Notes: generated from the sequence alone by a model not told the origin. DNA of 64,000 nt from Pirellulaceae bacterium (GCA_029243025.1 JAQWSU010000005.1:1-64000), one strand, 5' to 3'; numbered from the stretch's first letter, positions 19,428-28,609 are shown. Translations and numbers: made by a program.

Positions 19428-20426
19428 TCATTCACCCTCAATCACATGTTGCGCCCAGGCGGCTGCGCCCAAGACGGCCGAATCGTCACCGAGCTTGGCT
19501 GGAACAACGTCGAAAGTGGACTCAAAAGATGGCATCACCCGTTTGTTCGCAGACTTTCGCACCGGATTCACAAATAGATCCGGCATCGCCTCGACCAAGC
19601 CCCCGCCAAGTACCACCGTATCCGGCAACAACACGTTGACAAGATTTCCGACGGCGATTCCTATCTGCCTCGCCGCATTCTGCACAATGTCTTTAATCAC
19701 ATCGTCACCGTGCTCAATCGACTCTAAAAGTGCCTTGCTGCGAATATTACTCAAGTCGCTGCCAAACTTTTTCATCAAATAAGGCGCATCCCCACGGTAC
19801 GCTGCCTGAGTGGCTGCCGACGAAATTGCCAACCGACTTGAAACCGCTTCGAGACAACCGCGGCGGCCGCATCCACAAAGTGGGCCCCCCGAGGTGACCT
19901 GCATATGCCCCACCTCCATCGCCGAACCGGTCCGACCGCGAATAATTTCACCGCCATACACGCATCCACCACCGATTCCAGTGCCTGGAAAGACGCCCAA
20001 GAGGCAACGCGATTCTCGGCCCGCGCCAAACCGATATTCGCCATATACGCCTGCATCCACATCATTCAAGATGAGTGCAGGACATCCAAATTCCTGCTCG
20101 AGTATTTTCTTGAGGTGAACATCTTTCCAACCAAGATTTGGCGAGTCGATAATCACGCCTTCGTCAAGGTCGAGCGGTCCAGGACATCCGATACAGATCC
20201 CGCCGAGCTGTTCGGGCGCGAGATCGATGTCATCCAAAGCCGAGCGAATTAGATTGATGATCCGATGCACACCTGCTTCGACACCTTCATGCCCCCGAGT
20301 TCGAGTACGATGGCGGCTGAGGCAGCTAAAGCCACTGTCCAACAGTTGGCACAGCATCTTGGTACCACCAAGATCGAAACCGATCCAACATTTCCGTTTG
20401 CTGTCGTTGTTTCCCATAGCCGCCAT
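19428..20426 (-). CDS. ROK-family sugar kinase (glucokinase-like)
   Basis: 332 residues. Phosphate-binding D-L-G-G-T-K near the N-terminus, catalytic-region N-D-V-D-A-G (usually N-D-x-x-A), G-T-G-I-G-G-G and the ROK zinc signature C-G-C-G-R-R-G-C-L-E preceded by E-V-G-H. No N-terminal helix-turn-helix, so it is an enzyme rather than a NagC-type repressor. It probably phosphorylates glucose or a related hexose with ATP. A second ATG three codons in (20417) is an alternative start. Confidence 0.9.
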   Translation of the reverse strand: MAAMGNNDSKRKCWIGFDLGGTKMLCQLLDSGFSCLSRHRTRTRGHEGVEAGVHRIINLIRSALDDIDLAPEQLGGICIGCPGPLDLDEGVIIDSPNLGWKDVHLKKILEQEFGCPALILNDVDAGVYGEYRFGAGRESRCLLGVFPGTGIGGGCVYGGEIIRGRTGSAMEVGHMQVTSGGPLCGCGRRGCLEAVSSRLAISSAATQAAYRGDAPYLMKKFGSDLSNIRSKALLESIEHGDDVIKDIVQNAARQIGIAVGNLVNVLLPDTVVLGGGLVEAMPDLFVNPVRKSANKRVMPSFESTFDVVPAKLGDDSAVLGAAAWAQHVIEGE

Positions 20427-20490
20427 TGTAGAGAGGAAACGGCGGCCTTTCTAGCGGCCCTGAAAGATTCGATCCGTCGAGCATTCAGAA

Positions 20491-21684
20491 TTACGGCGCG
20501 ACAAACGAGCGAGCTGTTTGGTTAAACGGAAGTTCAACGATCAATAAAGTTCCGCGACCGGGCCGGGAGCGAATCTGCGTCTGGCCGTAGTAAAGCTCAG
20601 CACGTTCCCGGATCCCCTCCAAACCAAAATGACCTTCAGCCACATCGTCAATCACGAAACCAACACCCCGATCACGTACGATGACCCTTAACTTCTCTGC
20701 CGATGCGGTGATCCGTACGAACGCTTTCTTGACCTGAGCGTGCCGACGAACGTTGGCCAACGCTTCTTGGATAATACGAAAGACGACCCGACCCAGGTCG
20801 GCGTCGAAATCCTTCTGGTCCATTGAAGACCGAAGCCGGACGTCCAACCCTTTCTGGCCTTCACCATCAATCAATTGTTGAATGGCCCCGAGCATACCGG
20901 ATTCTTCAATTAACGATGGTCGGATTTCGCCGATCATGCAACGCCCCTCAACAATCGCCTGATCGACCAACTCGCGAACTCGATCCAGTTCCGGCGGAAT
21001 GGGTGATTGCGACTGTTTCATGCGACGAGCCAGCGATTCCAAATGCATGTGTGCGGCGACAGCATATTGGATGAATCCGTCGTGGATATCGTGCGAAATC
21101 TGCTTACGATCGCGATCTTGCAGCATTAGCAACCGACGCAGCGCTTCCTTCTCCGCGATCAACGCAGAAATCTGACATGCGTCGAGCGGGAAACCTTGAA
21201 GCTGCCCCGACGGCTCGATTTCTGCGGCCTGCCTTGGGCTCACCGCCGCCAGCAGACCATTCCAAACCACCGTCGTCCCCTCAGCATCTGCCGACGGAAT
21301 CAAGATCGTTCTCAGCGTCTTAATCTCCCCCTGCGGATTCACGATGCGGTACTGACAGCTACACCGTTCGCTCACTTTGATCGGTTGGTCGAGACCTTCA
21401 ATCACTCGTGTGCGATCATCCGGATGAATCCGATCCCAGACTAAATTAACGTCTGACAGGATCTGGCGAGAAGTCAGTCCAAGAATCTCACAGCAACTTT
21501 CGCTAACGAACAGAAACGCTATTCGCCCCGCCGCACTTCGCTCGAGCCGATAAATCATGACAGGGGACTGGGGCAGCTCGGAATCATCAGCCGCATCCAG
21601 GGGTAAGCCCGGCAACAACTGCTGCAAGCTCGCAAGCTGTTGTTTCAGCTGCTGGTTCTCTCGTTCGAGGTGGGAGATCTTCAC
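20491..21684 (-). CDS. PAS-domain sensor histidine kinase (NarL/HisKA_3 type)
   Basis: 397 residues. An N-terminal coiled coil (1-25), a PAS domain (about 40-150, with W-D-R-I-H-P-D-D), and a HisKA_3 dimerisation box R-K-Q-I-S-H-D-I-H-D-G whose phospho-acceptor is probably H201. An HATPase domain follows with N-box Q-E-A-L-A-N-V-R-R-H-A and G-boxes D-R-G-V-G-F and G-L-E-G-I-R-E-R. No transmembrane segment, so a cytoplasmic sensor. No response regulator is adjacent, hence an orphan kinase; a NarL-type partner would be expected elsewhere. Confidence 0.92.
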   Translation of the reverse strand: MKISHLERENQQLKQQLASLQQLLPGLPLDAADDSELPQSPVMIYRLERSAAGRIAFLFVSESCCEILGLTSRQILSDVNLVWDRIHPDDRTRVIEGLDQPIKVSERCSCQYRIVNPQGEIKTLRTILIPSADAEGTTVVWNGLLAAVSPRQAAEIEPSGQLQGFPLDACQISALIAEKEALRRLLMLQDRDRKQISHDIHDGFIQYAVAAHMHLESLARRMKQSQSPIPPELDRVRELVDQAIVEGRCMIGEIRPSLIEESGMLGAIQQLIDGEGQKGLDVRLRSSMDQKDFDADLGRVVFRIIQEALANVRRHAQVKKAFVRITASAEKLRVIVRDRGVGFVIDDVAEGHFGLEGIRERAELYYGQTQIRSRPGRGTLLIVELPFNQTARSFVAP

Positions 21685-21836
21685 GTCTGACCGTTTGATC
21701 GGCGTTCACCAGGCTAAGATTGTGAAAAAATGGAGTTTGGCTGTGAAAGCCGTCTCATTCTAACGGCCGTTGAAGACGAAAACAGCCTTTCGCGACAATT
21801 GCAAAAACTTTATCTGTCGGAATCTCCATTTCACAA

Positions 21837-22952
21837 CTAAATCGTTGCGGCCTGAGATAAGTTTTCCGGCAGAATCATCTCGCCGGGAGAGCTGACCAAT
21901 GATTTTTGCCAGTGCGTCGCGAGCATTAAACAATTGATCCCCGAACCGATCCCCAATAAGGCAACTTGTTCATCCGCTTGCACAACGCCGGCCTGACATC
22001 CGATAGCCATCGTAATTGGTAACGCAACCGAACCGGTGTTGCCAAGCCATTTGAAAGTCGCGAAGTCATTGTCCGGATTCAGATCAAGTCCCCCCAACAT
22101 CATCCGTCGATGAGCGGAGCCAACCTGGTGACACACCGATCGATCAATGTCGCGTGGACTCCAGCCTAGCTCTTCCAAGAATTGAGCAAAAGTAACCACG
22201 CCAGTGGCAATCCCCTCTCGCATCAAGGCCTCTGAATCGGTCTCCATCAGCGGATTCATCCCACCGCCAACGGCTTCATCCTTGCCGGAATGGCAGAGTT
22301 GATGGTGTCGCGTATTTGCCTGAACGGTGGCACCGAGCAAGCGATTGTCTGTCCGACTGGTTTCTCGATCGACAAGCAACATCGCGCAACTACCGGAGCC
22401 AATCGTCAGCGAAGCAACCGCCAACTTGATTTGGCTGCGAGTTAATGATTCATTGGAATTGAGCTCGTCGAGAGTCGATCGCATCAGTGGACCACTGTCC
22501 TCAGTACCAACCACGAGTCCGGCTTGAATTTGGCCCAATTCGATCATATTGGCAATTTGAACGGCACCGTTCATGAGGCCAAGACACGCATTCGACGTGT
22601 CGTAAATCATGCAATCGCTCGGCAACCCAAGTTCATGGTGGACCCGGCAAGCCGTCGCAGGCTCCAGATGGTCACGACAAACGGACGCGTGTATCAACGC
22701 GCCGATCTTGCCGGGGTCAATGTCGGCGGCCTCGAGCGCATGTCGACCACTTTCGACACTCTTTTCGCTCGGCAACATTCCTCTCGGCCACACACGCCTT
22801 TGCTGTATGCCCGTCATTAACTCCAAACGACCTTCCGGCAATCGGAGTCGACGGTAAAGCGGTTCAAGTCGCCGCTCGATCTCGTCACTCGAAACAATCT
22901 GTTCGGGTAGACAATAACCAAACGACTCTAAACAGACCTGTTGATACCGCAT
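21837..22952 (-). CDS. OleA/FabH-like beta-ketoacyl synthase III
   Basis: 371 residues of the thiolase superfamily. The catalytic Cys is in T-S-N-A-C-L-G (C123), with a His in V-C-H-Q-V-G and an Asn in G-N-T-G-S. A glutamate in D-H-L-E-P-A-T-A matches the extra catalytic Glu that marks OleA, which condenses two acyl-CoAs head to head in long-chain olefin synthesis. FabH enzymes lack it. AGAGGAA eight bases upstream supports the ATG at 22952. No oleB, oleC or oleD gene is nearby, so the OleA assignment rests on motifs alone. Confidence 0.82.
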   Translation of the reverse strand: MRYQQVCLESFGYCLPEQIVSSDEIERRLEPLYRRLRLPEGRLELMTGIQQRRVWPRGMLPSEKSVESGRHALEAADIDPGKIGALIHASVCRDHLEPATACRVHHELGLPSDCMIYDTSNACLGLMNGAVQIANMIELGQIQAGLVVGTEDSGPLMRSTLDELNSNESLTRSQIKLAVASLTIGSGSCAMLLVDRETSRTDNRLLGATVQANTRHHQLCHSGKDEAVGGGMNPLMETDSEALMREGIATGVVTFAQFLEELGWSPRDIDRSVCHQVGSAHRRMMLGGLDLNPDNDFATFKWLGNTGSVALPITMAIGCQAGVVQADEQVALLGIGSGINCLMLATHWQKSLVSSPGEMILPENLSQAATI

Positions 22953-23586
22953 CAATAAATTCCTCTTTCATACCAAGCATCGCCGTCGATCAACGGATCG
23001 AACGCGCCGGCGGACCATTGCGTCTGGATTGATCGCTACCCATGTTTGATCGCGCCAGGCGAGCTATTCGTACTTCAGCATAGCCGTCGTGCTCAAGACC
23101 GTAAACCAGCACTCCGATGCCACCCAATCGGCTCTTCCTAAACGCTTTTGGCAAGATAGGCAAACCCGCTAAATTGACATCGCTAGCCCTGCTTGCACAG
23201 GATGTAGGGGGTAAACAGGTCAAGCACGCAAAATATGCGGACTCTATTGCCCTATTGTTAGGATTCGTTACTGTCAAAGGCGACTTACATCTTCTTTCGC
23301 GGAGGACACGGCATTCGGCAAATTTCAGGGAGGGTATGACCCCCGACAGAACGATCGATGGAGGTTTTGGCATCACGAAGGGTGCCAAAGCTAATTCGTA
23401 GGTTGACCGTCAAGGACGACGCGTCGCTGAGACCACGGCCTCCCGCTGTGGCTTTTCGGCTTATCGCTCACGACGCCACCAAGCGTCGATTCGGTTAACG
23501 CGAATTGATCGTAGATTTGCTTTCACAGTCCCAGCAGGATTGGGATCCGCTTCCTCAGTTATTTCTGATGCGAAAGGAATTGTTTC
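22953..23586. other. Intergenic stretch without a supported gene
   Basis: 634 bases between divergent genes. ORFs of 132 (minus) and 94 (plus) codons show no motif, no ribosome-binding site and mutually overlap. A weak hairpin CCACGGC/GCTGTGG followed by CTTTTC lies around 23435-23458, and an imperfect TTGGCA/TGCCAA hairpin near 23360-23380. These may be regulatory but nothing is firmly assignable. Confidence 0.55.
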
Positions 23587-24333
23587 ATGTCCAGGAAGCC
23601 ACTAATTGGTTTGAATTTAGATTTGGTTGCCGCCACGCACAACCACCCCGCTTATTCGTTAATTTGTTCCGGCTATTACGATGCCATCAGCGCAACCGGA
23701 GGGCTTCCGGTTCTTATACCCCCATCGGATGACAACGACGACTTGAGCGAAACCCTTGACCGTTTAGATGGATTTGTCCTCGTAGGCGGTCGTGATCTCG
23801 ATCCACGCAACGACGGTTTCATGCTTCATCCCACAGTGCGAGCGATGGAATCGCGCCGCGAGGAATTCGATCGTCGGCTCTGTCAGATGATCTGCGATCG
23901 ACACCTGCCGGTGTTTGGCGTGGGCGTTGGCATGCAAATGTTGAATGTCACCATGGGCGGAAATCTGTTCCTCCACATTCCGGAAGATCTGCCGAAAGCG
24001 ATTCCGCACAAAGATCCACAAGATTCGTCCCATCGCCATGGTTTGGTCGTCGAGCAAGATAGCGTGATGGAGCGTGTCTACGGAGATGGAGAAGTTCGAG
24101 TGAATAGCCTGCACCACATGGCCGTTGATGAGATCGCTCCTGGATTCGTCGTAACGGCACGCTGCCCCGATGGGGTTATCGAAGCGATCGAATCGAGAAT
24201 TGATGGTTGGTTCGCCATGGGGACTCAATTCCACCCGGAAGCTGAATCAGCCTCGGCTTTAGATGTTCGAATCTTCGAAGAGTTTATCTTCGCCGTGAAA
24301 GGCGAACCTGCCGAGATGCGCATCGTGGCCTAA
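23587..24333 (+). CDS. Peptidase C26 / class-I amidotransferase-like protein lacking the catalytic Cys
   Basis: 248 residues with the gamma-glutamyl-GABA hydrolase (PuuD-like) fold: G-L-N near the start, G-G-x-D-L-D-P, and F-H-P-E-A-E holding the catalytic His217 and Glu219. The nucleophile elbow, normally G-(I/V)-C-R-G-x-Q, reads G-V-G-V-G-M-Q (111-117), so glycine replaces the cysteine. It therefore cannot work as a standard hydrolase. It may be a binding or regulatory protein, or use different chemistry. Neighbour to a similarly altered AnmK-like gene in the same orientation (105-base gap). Confidence 0.85.
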   Translation: MSRKPLIGLNLDLVAATHNHPAYSLICSGYYDAISATGGLPVLIPPSDDNDDLSETLDRLDGFVLVGGRDLDPRNDGFMLHPTVRAMESRREEFDRRLCQMICDRHLPVFGVGVGMQMLNVTMGGNLFLHIPEDLPKAIPHKDPQDSSHRHGLVVEQDSVMERVYGDGEVRVNSLHHMAVDEIAPGFVVTARCPDGVIEAIESRIDGWFAMGTQFHPEAESASALDVRIFEEFIFAVKGEPAEMRIVA

Positions 24334-24438
24334 CCCAGCGTGGAACGATCACCCGCGACTCGTTGATTATCAATCACGCCATGGACGGCGCAAAAATCAC
24401 GAGTCCCCCTTGATGAACTGTGCGTGAACGGGACGTTT

Positions 24439-25752
24439 ATGACAGCATCTGCCAGAAACGCGTTGCCGCTGGAGCGTCATCAAGCGGCTGATTCTGGCTC
24501 GCGACCGATTCGTTACTTCATCGGCCTTGAGTTGATTCATAGCCGTTTGGAAATCGAAGCTGCCCTTGTGAGGGTCACGGGCCAAGGTTTGTCAGCTGAC
24601 TTACAGGTGATCGATACGGTCACCACTCAGGATCAACGTATTGAACTTGCTCTCTCGGTCGGCGAAAACCAGCAGACGACCTCAGAGGCTGCCTTATTTA
24701 ACGAAGCGGCCCAATCGGCCTACCTGACAGAGGCGGCGGCTGATCTGGTGCATTCGATCACCGCTCGCTTCAAATTAGACGACGGACTCATCCTGGCTTG
24801 CGTCTTACACAACTTCGGCATTTGGTTCAACGACCCAGTCGATGGCTATCATTACTTGCCGCGGTGTGACACGTCGTTACTTTCCAAAATCACAGGCTTA
24901 ACCATTATTGATGATCTGCCCGGCCGAGATCGAGCCTACGGAGGTCATGGAGGTCCTGTGGAAGCCATCGGAATTTGGATGCTTTTGGCGGACCGCGGCC
25001 AGATCCCCGGCCGACGCATCCGGGCGGTCGTGCAATTCGATACCACGTTACGATTATTGCTGCTACCACCTCGGCAGCCGCTCCAAATCCCCAACCATTT
25101 AATCTGTCATGAACTAGGGCCGGGCCAATCGCTGCTCGACCAAATCCTGCTTGAGCTCGTCGACGAGTCCGTTTCCGACCCATACGGCAAATTGGCCGTC
25201 CAAGGACGGCATCGTCCCACCCTGCTGCAACGATGGGAGCAACTGTTTAATGAGACGAGTTCCAACTGGTCACCCCACGGTCCTGCGACCGATCCATGGA
25301 TCCAAGTCTTGCGCGACTGGTCACAAACACAATCGATTTCATTGCATGATGCACTTTGCACGGCCATTCAGATGCTGACTGGTCGCTTGGCTCAACATGT
25401 CAAACACGAATTACCTCGATCTCAGCCAGTCGGCCAAATCATTCTCGCGGGGGCCGGACACACCAATGCATTTTTCGTTCGAGAACTGCAACAAAGATTA
25501 CCGGAAGTGGAGATCGCATTTCTCGAACCAGACAAAATACTCCCAACTCCGTCTCTAGGAGCCGCAGCCGCCGCCGTCCTGGGCCAACTTCATCTGGACC
25601 AAATTCCTGGCAATTCGCCCGCATTGACCGGAACGGATGTCCCCCGCGTTCTCGGCCGTTTGACTCCAGGCAACCCGGCCAATTGGCACGAAGTGCTGGC
25701 TAATTTAGCGAAAACCCTGCCGGCCAAGCTTCCGTTGCGCAGCGCGATCTGA
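24439..25752 (+). CDS. AnmK-like protein with degenerate nucleotide site
   Basis: 437 residues aligning with anhydro-N-acetylmuramic acid kinase (AnmK/UPF0075). It has the G-x-x-x-x-x-S...A-A-L-V start, D-x-P-G-R-D-x-A-x-G-G-H-G-x-P in the middle, and a C-terminal I-L-A-G-A-G-H-T-N plus V-L-G-R-L-T-P-G-N-P-A-N-W-H. The family's G-T-S-x-D-G nucleotide loop is replaced by I-H-S-R-L-E (about residues 33-38), while the central Asp region is retained. Kinase activity with ATP is doubtful. The start at 24439 is preceded by GGGA; a GTG at 24424 is possible. The role in murein-sugar recycling is inferred only from family. Confidence 0.75.
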   Translation: MTASARNALPLERHQAADSGSRPIRYFIGLELIHSRLEIEAALVRVTGQGLSADLQVIDTVTTQDQRIELALSVGENQQTTSEAALFNEAAQSAYLTEAAADLVHSITARFKLDDGLILACVLHNFGIWFNDPVDGYHYLPRCDTSLLSKITGLTIIDDLPGRDRAYGGHGGPVEAIGIWMLLADRGQIPGRRIRAVVQFDTTLRLLLLPPRQPLQIPNHLICHELGPGQSLLDQILLELVDESVSDPYGKLAVQGRHRPTLLQRWEQLFNETSSNWSPHGPATDPWIQVLRDWSQTQSISLHDALCTAIQMLTGRLAQHVKHELPRSQPVGQIILAGAGHTNAFFVRELQQRLPEVEIAFLEPDKILPTPSLGAAAAAVLGQLHLDQIPGNSPALTGTDVPRVLGRLTPGNPANWHEVLANLAKTLPAKLPLRSAI

Positions 25753-25919
25753 GGCAGCGCGATCTGAATTTGGCCCGCGGCTTCAATTCAGGCTAACCCC
25801 GCAAGAAAGCAAGATGGGCGATCCGCTGCCCAGCCTTTCCATCCCAATATTTTGCGACCGCTGACGTCGAATTCAGGAAACGCCAGCGGGGATAACTGCC
25901 GAGCGACGCCACGACAACG

Positions 25920-26276
25920 TCACTCCTTAATCCAGTCGCGCGCTTCATCAATGCGGCTGGAATCAAAGTACTGGATTTTTGCGGTGGTAAATGGCTTACA
26001 GAACATCGCCATTCCCGCTTCCCACTTCGATTCACCGACGATTGCAATCCGTTCGATATCATGCCAATGCTTGCAGTCGAATTTGATATCTTCCCACATG
26101 GCACCCGCCGTCCAACCATGAAAATCATGCATCTGGAAGAGGATGTGAAGCTTGCCGTGCGCTTTGATATGGGCATCAATCGCAGGTACAAGTTCTTCAT
26201 AGTTTTCTTTGGTCAGCTTGCCCGTGGCGCTCACTTCAATCACGTTACCGACCGTCTTAATTTCGATCCCATTCAT
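25920..26276 (-). CDS. STAS/SpoIIAA-like protein
   Basis: 118 residues matching the SpoIIAA-like (DUF3478) family: G-K-L-T-x-E-N-Y, L-H-I-L-F-Q-M-H-D-F-H-G-W, D-I-x-x-I-A-I-V-G-E-x-K-W and a late Y-F-D-x-x-R-x-D-E-A-x-x-W-I. These small cytoplasmic lipid-binding-type domains often accompany stress genes. AAAAGG lies ten bases before the ATG. It sits 20 bases after the DUF1269 gene on the same strand, suggesting one operon. The overlapping 135-codon frame at 25793-26200 is a shadow. Confidence 0.9.
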   Translation of the reverse strand: MNGIEIKTVGNVIEVSATGKLTKENYEELVPAIDAHIKAHGKLHILFQMHDFHGWTAGAMWEDIKFDCKHWHDIERIAIVGESKWEAGMAMFCKPFTTAKIQYFDSSRIDEARDWIKE

Positions 26277-26296
26277 CGTTCGAACACCTTTTCTAG

Positions 26297-26788
26297 CTAA
26301 GCATTTTTGTGATCCAGGGCAGCCTGCAGTTTCTCTTCGTCTTCGTGAGTCAGCGAAGTCTGCAACAATTTGCCCCCATACTGCTGCAACTCCTCAACGA
26401 CTTTGTCTGGAGTCGCTTTTCGCACCAATACGAACAATACCGATGAATTGGGCTTCATCGCATCGGCCAATTCCTTCATGTAATCATCACTGATCCCTAC
26501 ATCGGAGAGGGCTCCCGACAGCCCACCTGCCGCAGCTCCAACCGCTAGACCGAACAGCGGATTGAGAAAGATCATACCAACTAGCGTCCCCCAAAAACCA
26601 CCGGTCACGGCGCCCATGGCTGTGAGATTATGAGCTTGGTGAAGCTTAATTTTTCCGTTTTCATCCTTTACCGCCACGACGGCATCTTCCATATCAATCA
26701 AGTATTCTTGTTGCAATTTGACTAACGCCAAACGAACTTCTGTTGCCTTGTGCGGATCGTCGTAAGCGATGGAAACAAAGTCTGCCAT
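26297..26788 (-). CDS. DUF1269 membrane protein
   Basis: 163 residues typical of DUF1269: an N-terminal beta-alpha domain (A-Y-D-D-P-H-K-A), a central glycine-rich hydrophobic hairpin (G-A-V-T-G-G-F-W-G...G-L-A-V-G-A-A-A-G-G-L-S-G-A) and a C-terminal L-F-V-L-V-R-K-A domain. Function unknown; often linked to stress or sodium/proton homeostasis neighbourhoods. GAGGAG eight bases upstream supports the start. First gene of a two-gene unit with the SpoIIAA-like protein. Confidence 0.9.
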   Translation of the reverse strand: MADFVSIAYDDPHKATEVRLALVKLQQEYLIDMEDAVVAVKDENGKIKLHQAHNLTAMGAVTGGFWGTLVGMIFLNPLFGLAVGAAAGGLSGALSDVGISDDYMKELADAMKPNSSVLFVLVRKATPDKVVEELQQYGGKLLQTSLTHEDEEKLQAALDHKNA

Positions 26789-27346
26789 GGGTTCTTCTCC
26801 TCGATTCTAATGACTATTAACTTGAAATTGCCGAATTACGACAAAGGAGCGGAGCCAACCAGGAAAATTTCCCGTTCCCATTCAATTTTTTTTCACGGAA
26901 CGGGAACAAATGGACCACTCACCAAGCCGAGTTCTCGCCGGCCAACTCGCCGGCCAACTCGTGACCAGAAAATGGTTGGCATAGCGGGGAAATGAAATTA
27001 GGGAGTATTTCAACGTCTGTTACTAAATCGACCCACGCGATCTCGTCTGGCAACCCGCGCGTCAGCCCTGATCGCCGACCGTTATTGACCAGTGCACACA
27101 TCGACCGTTGCAGATCAAACATGCTTTTCCTGAATCTTGTCGCGGGGGGTCCGAAACAACCTTCGAAACCCAAGCCGACAGGCCTTCCACACAAATCAGA
27201 AAAACTCCAGGTGAGAGCCTAAACTCTCAATGGGTGGAGGATCCTGCCCATCTGCTCGCTGTGAGTCTCGGCAGGATTCAGCCCTTAATGTAGCCAGATT
27301 AGTGCTACTGAACAGGGCCATGACTCGCATTCAAGGGCAGGCCCGA
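26789..27346. other. Intergenic stretch with an inverted repeat
   Basis: No gene supported in 558 bases. A perfect 8-base inverted repeat CCCGTTCC (26871-26878) / GGAACGGG (26897-26904) lies 83 bases upstream of the DUF1269 start and could be an operator. A 12-base tandem (CGGCCAACTCGC) occurs near 26939-26961. ATCCTGCC (27241-27248) and GGCAGGAT (27270-27277) form another inverted repeat. Short plus-strand ORFs at 26992-27293 show no coding character. Confidence 0.5.
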
Positions 27347-28609
27347 TCAATTCAACCGGAAACGAGCGTAGACGGGGTTATGATCAGATCCGCCTGACTC
27401 CACCGTACCGTCCAGAATCTGGTAGGAGCCCGTTACGAATGATTTTGCCATCGCCGGCGAAGCGAAGATAAAATCGATCATCGATTGGTAGGGCCGGCGA
27501 TTGTACGTCACACGATCCGACTGACCATCGAGCAGCGACTGAAGCGAGTTTTGGGGGGAAGCCAACATACGTGAGATCGTCGCACTTTCCAGCGTATCGT
27601 TGAAGTCTCCGCAGAGCAGGATACGAGCGGTCGGATGATTGGCGACTGCATCGTCATAGATTTTGCGAATCTGAGTCACCTCGGAAAGCCGGATGGGTTC
27701 AGCGGCCTCACGACCACCCGAGTTACTTTTGAGGTGGACGACCCAAACTTCGAACGGAGCTCCATTCCGAGGGAGAATTTCAACTTGCAACAAGTCGCGG
27801 CTCAGTCGTCGAGGCTTGCCGCGGGCATCGACAAACGTTTTGTGACGATGAGACGAGACGCGACCAATTGGCACGCGTGAGAGGAGGGCCACGTCGATAC
27901 CGCGTGCGTCGTTTCCTTCCAGCAAGACGACATGGCGATAGCCGGACTTCGCCAAGAAAACATCCACAAAACGTTGCAAATAGCCGCGTGACTCAACCTC
28001 CTGCAACGCGAGTACATCCGCGTTCATCGCACGAATTCTAGCTGCCGCTTTGGCCAACTGCGCTCTCGGCTTCGCCGCGGTCGATTCGTCTGATCGATAA
28101 GGGTCATCACGATCGTCAAATAAATTGAGGAGATTAAAGCTACCAACCGTCAGCTCATTTTTCGCTGGCGGAACGTTCGACGCTGCTGAAATCGAAACGA
28201 ATTCTGGCAACTTGTCCAACACCTGGATCTGCTCTGGAGCACTGACAACGATCTGGGGCACGTCTCGATAAAGCGACACTCGACCTCGAACGCGAATGAG
28301 TTTGTTTTCGTAAAGAGTTTCCAGGTCGGGTTGAAACTTTGCCATCGCATCTTCAAACAGAACCACACTGAAGACATCTCGTCGTTGACGATCGAAATTC
28401 AAGAAATGAACACGTTTCGCATGGCCCACTCGCAGAACTCGGCCCACGACCGCGGCCGTGCGACCGATGACTGACTCCGCGTTCTCCCAGGAAACGACAG
28501 GCAATCCCTCATCGGGCCGAATCGGTGGATCCGCATTCACGCACTGCCCCACGACCAACAGGAATGGGAGGCAGAAACAGGGGATAAAACGATTTTTCTT
28601 TGCCATCAT
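27347..28609 (-). CDS. Secreted endonuclease/exonuclease/phosphatase-family protein
   Basis: 420 residues. A signal peptide (about 1-27) is followed by an OB-fold-like region (about 40-130; V-V-G-R-V-L-R-V, R-V-R-G-R-V) and an EEP domain: V-G-S-F-N-L-L-N-L-F-D, L-A-L-Q-E-V-E, V-H-L-K-S-N, L-C-G-D-F-N-D-T and the final G-G-S-D-H-N-P-V. Catalytic Asn, Glu, Asp and His are all present. It likely cleaves nucleic acid or a phosphodiester outside the cytoplasm, possibly for phosphate or DNA scavenging. ATG at 28609 or 28606. Confidence 0.9.
   Translation of the reverse strand: MMAKKNRFIPCFCLPFLLVVGQCVNADPPIRPDEGLPVVSWENAESVIGRTAAVVGRVLRVGHAKRVHFLNFDRQRRDVFSVVLFEDAMAKFQPDLETLYENKLIRVRGRVSLYRDVPQIVVSAPEQIQVLDKLPEFVSISAASNVPPAKNELTVGSFNLLNLFDDRDDPYRSDESTAAKPRAQLAKAAARIRAMNADVLALQEVESRGYLQRFVDVFLAKSGYRHVVLLEGNDARGIDVALLSRVPIGRVSSHRHKTFVDARGKPRRLSRDLLQVEILPRNGAPFEVWVVHLKSNSGGREAAEPIRLSEVTQIRKIYDDAVANHPTARILLCGDFNDTLESATISRMLASPQNSLQSLLDGQSDRVTYNRRPYQSMIDFIFASPAMAKSFVTGSYQILDGTVESGGSDHNPVYARFRLN

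Noticed and set aside
22990-23388. 132-codon minus-strand ORF
   Set aside because: No ribosome-binding site, Arg/Ser/Pro-rich random composition, overlapped by an equally open plus frame.
25793-26200. 135-codon minus ORF overlapping the SpoIIAA-like gene
   Set aside because: A frame shadow; the 118-residue frame has clear family motifs.
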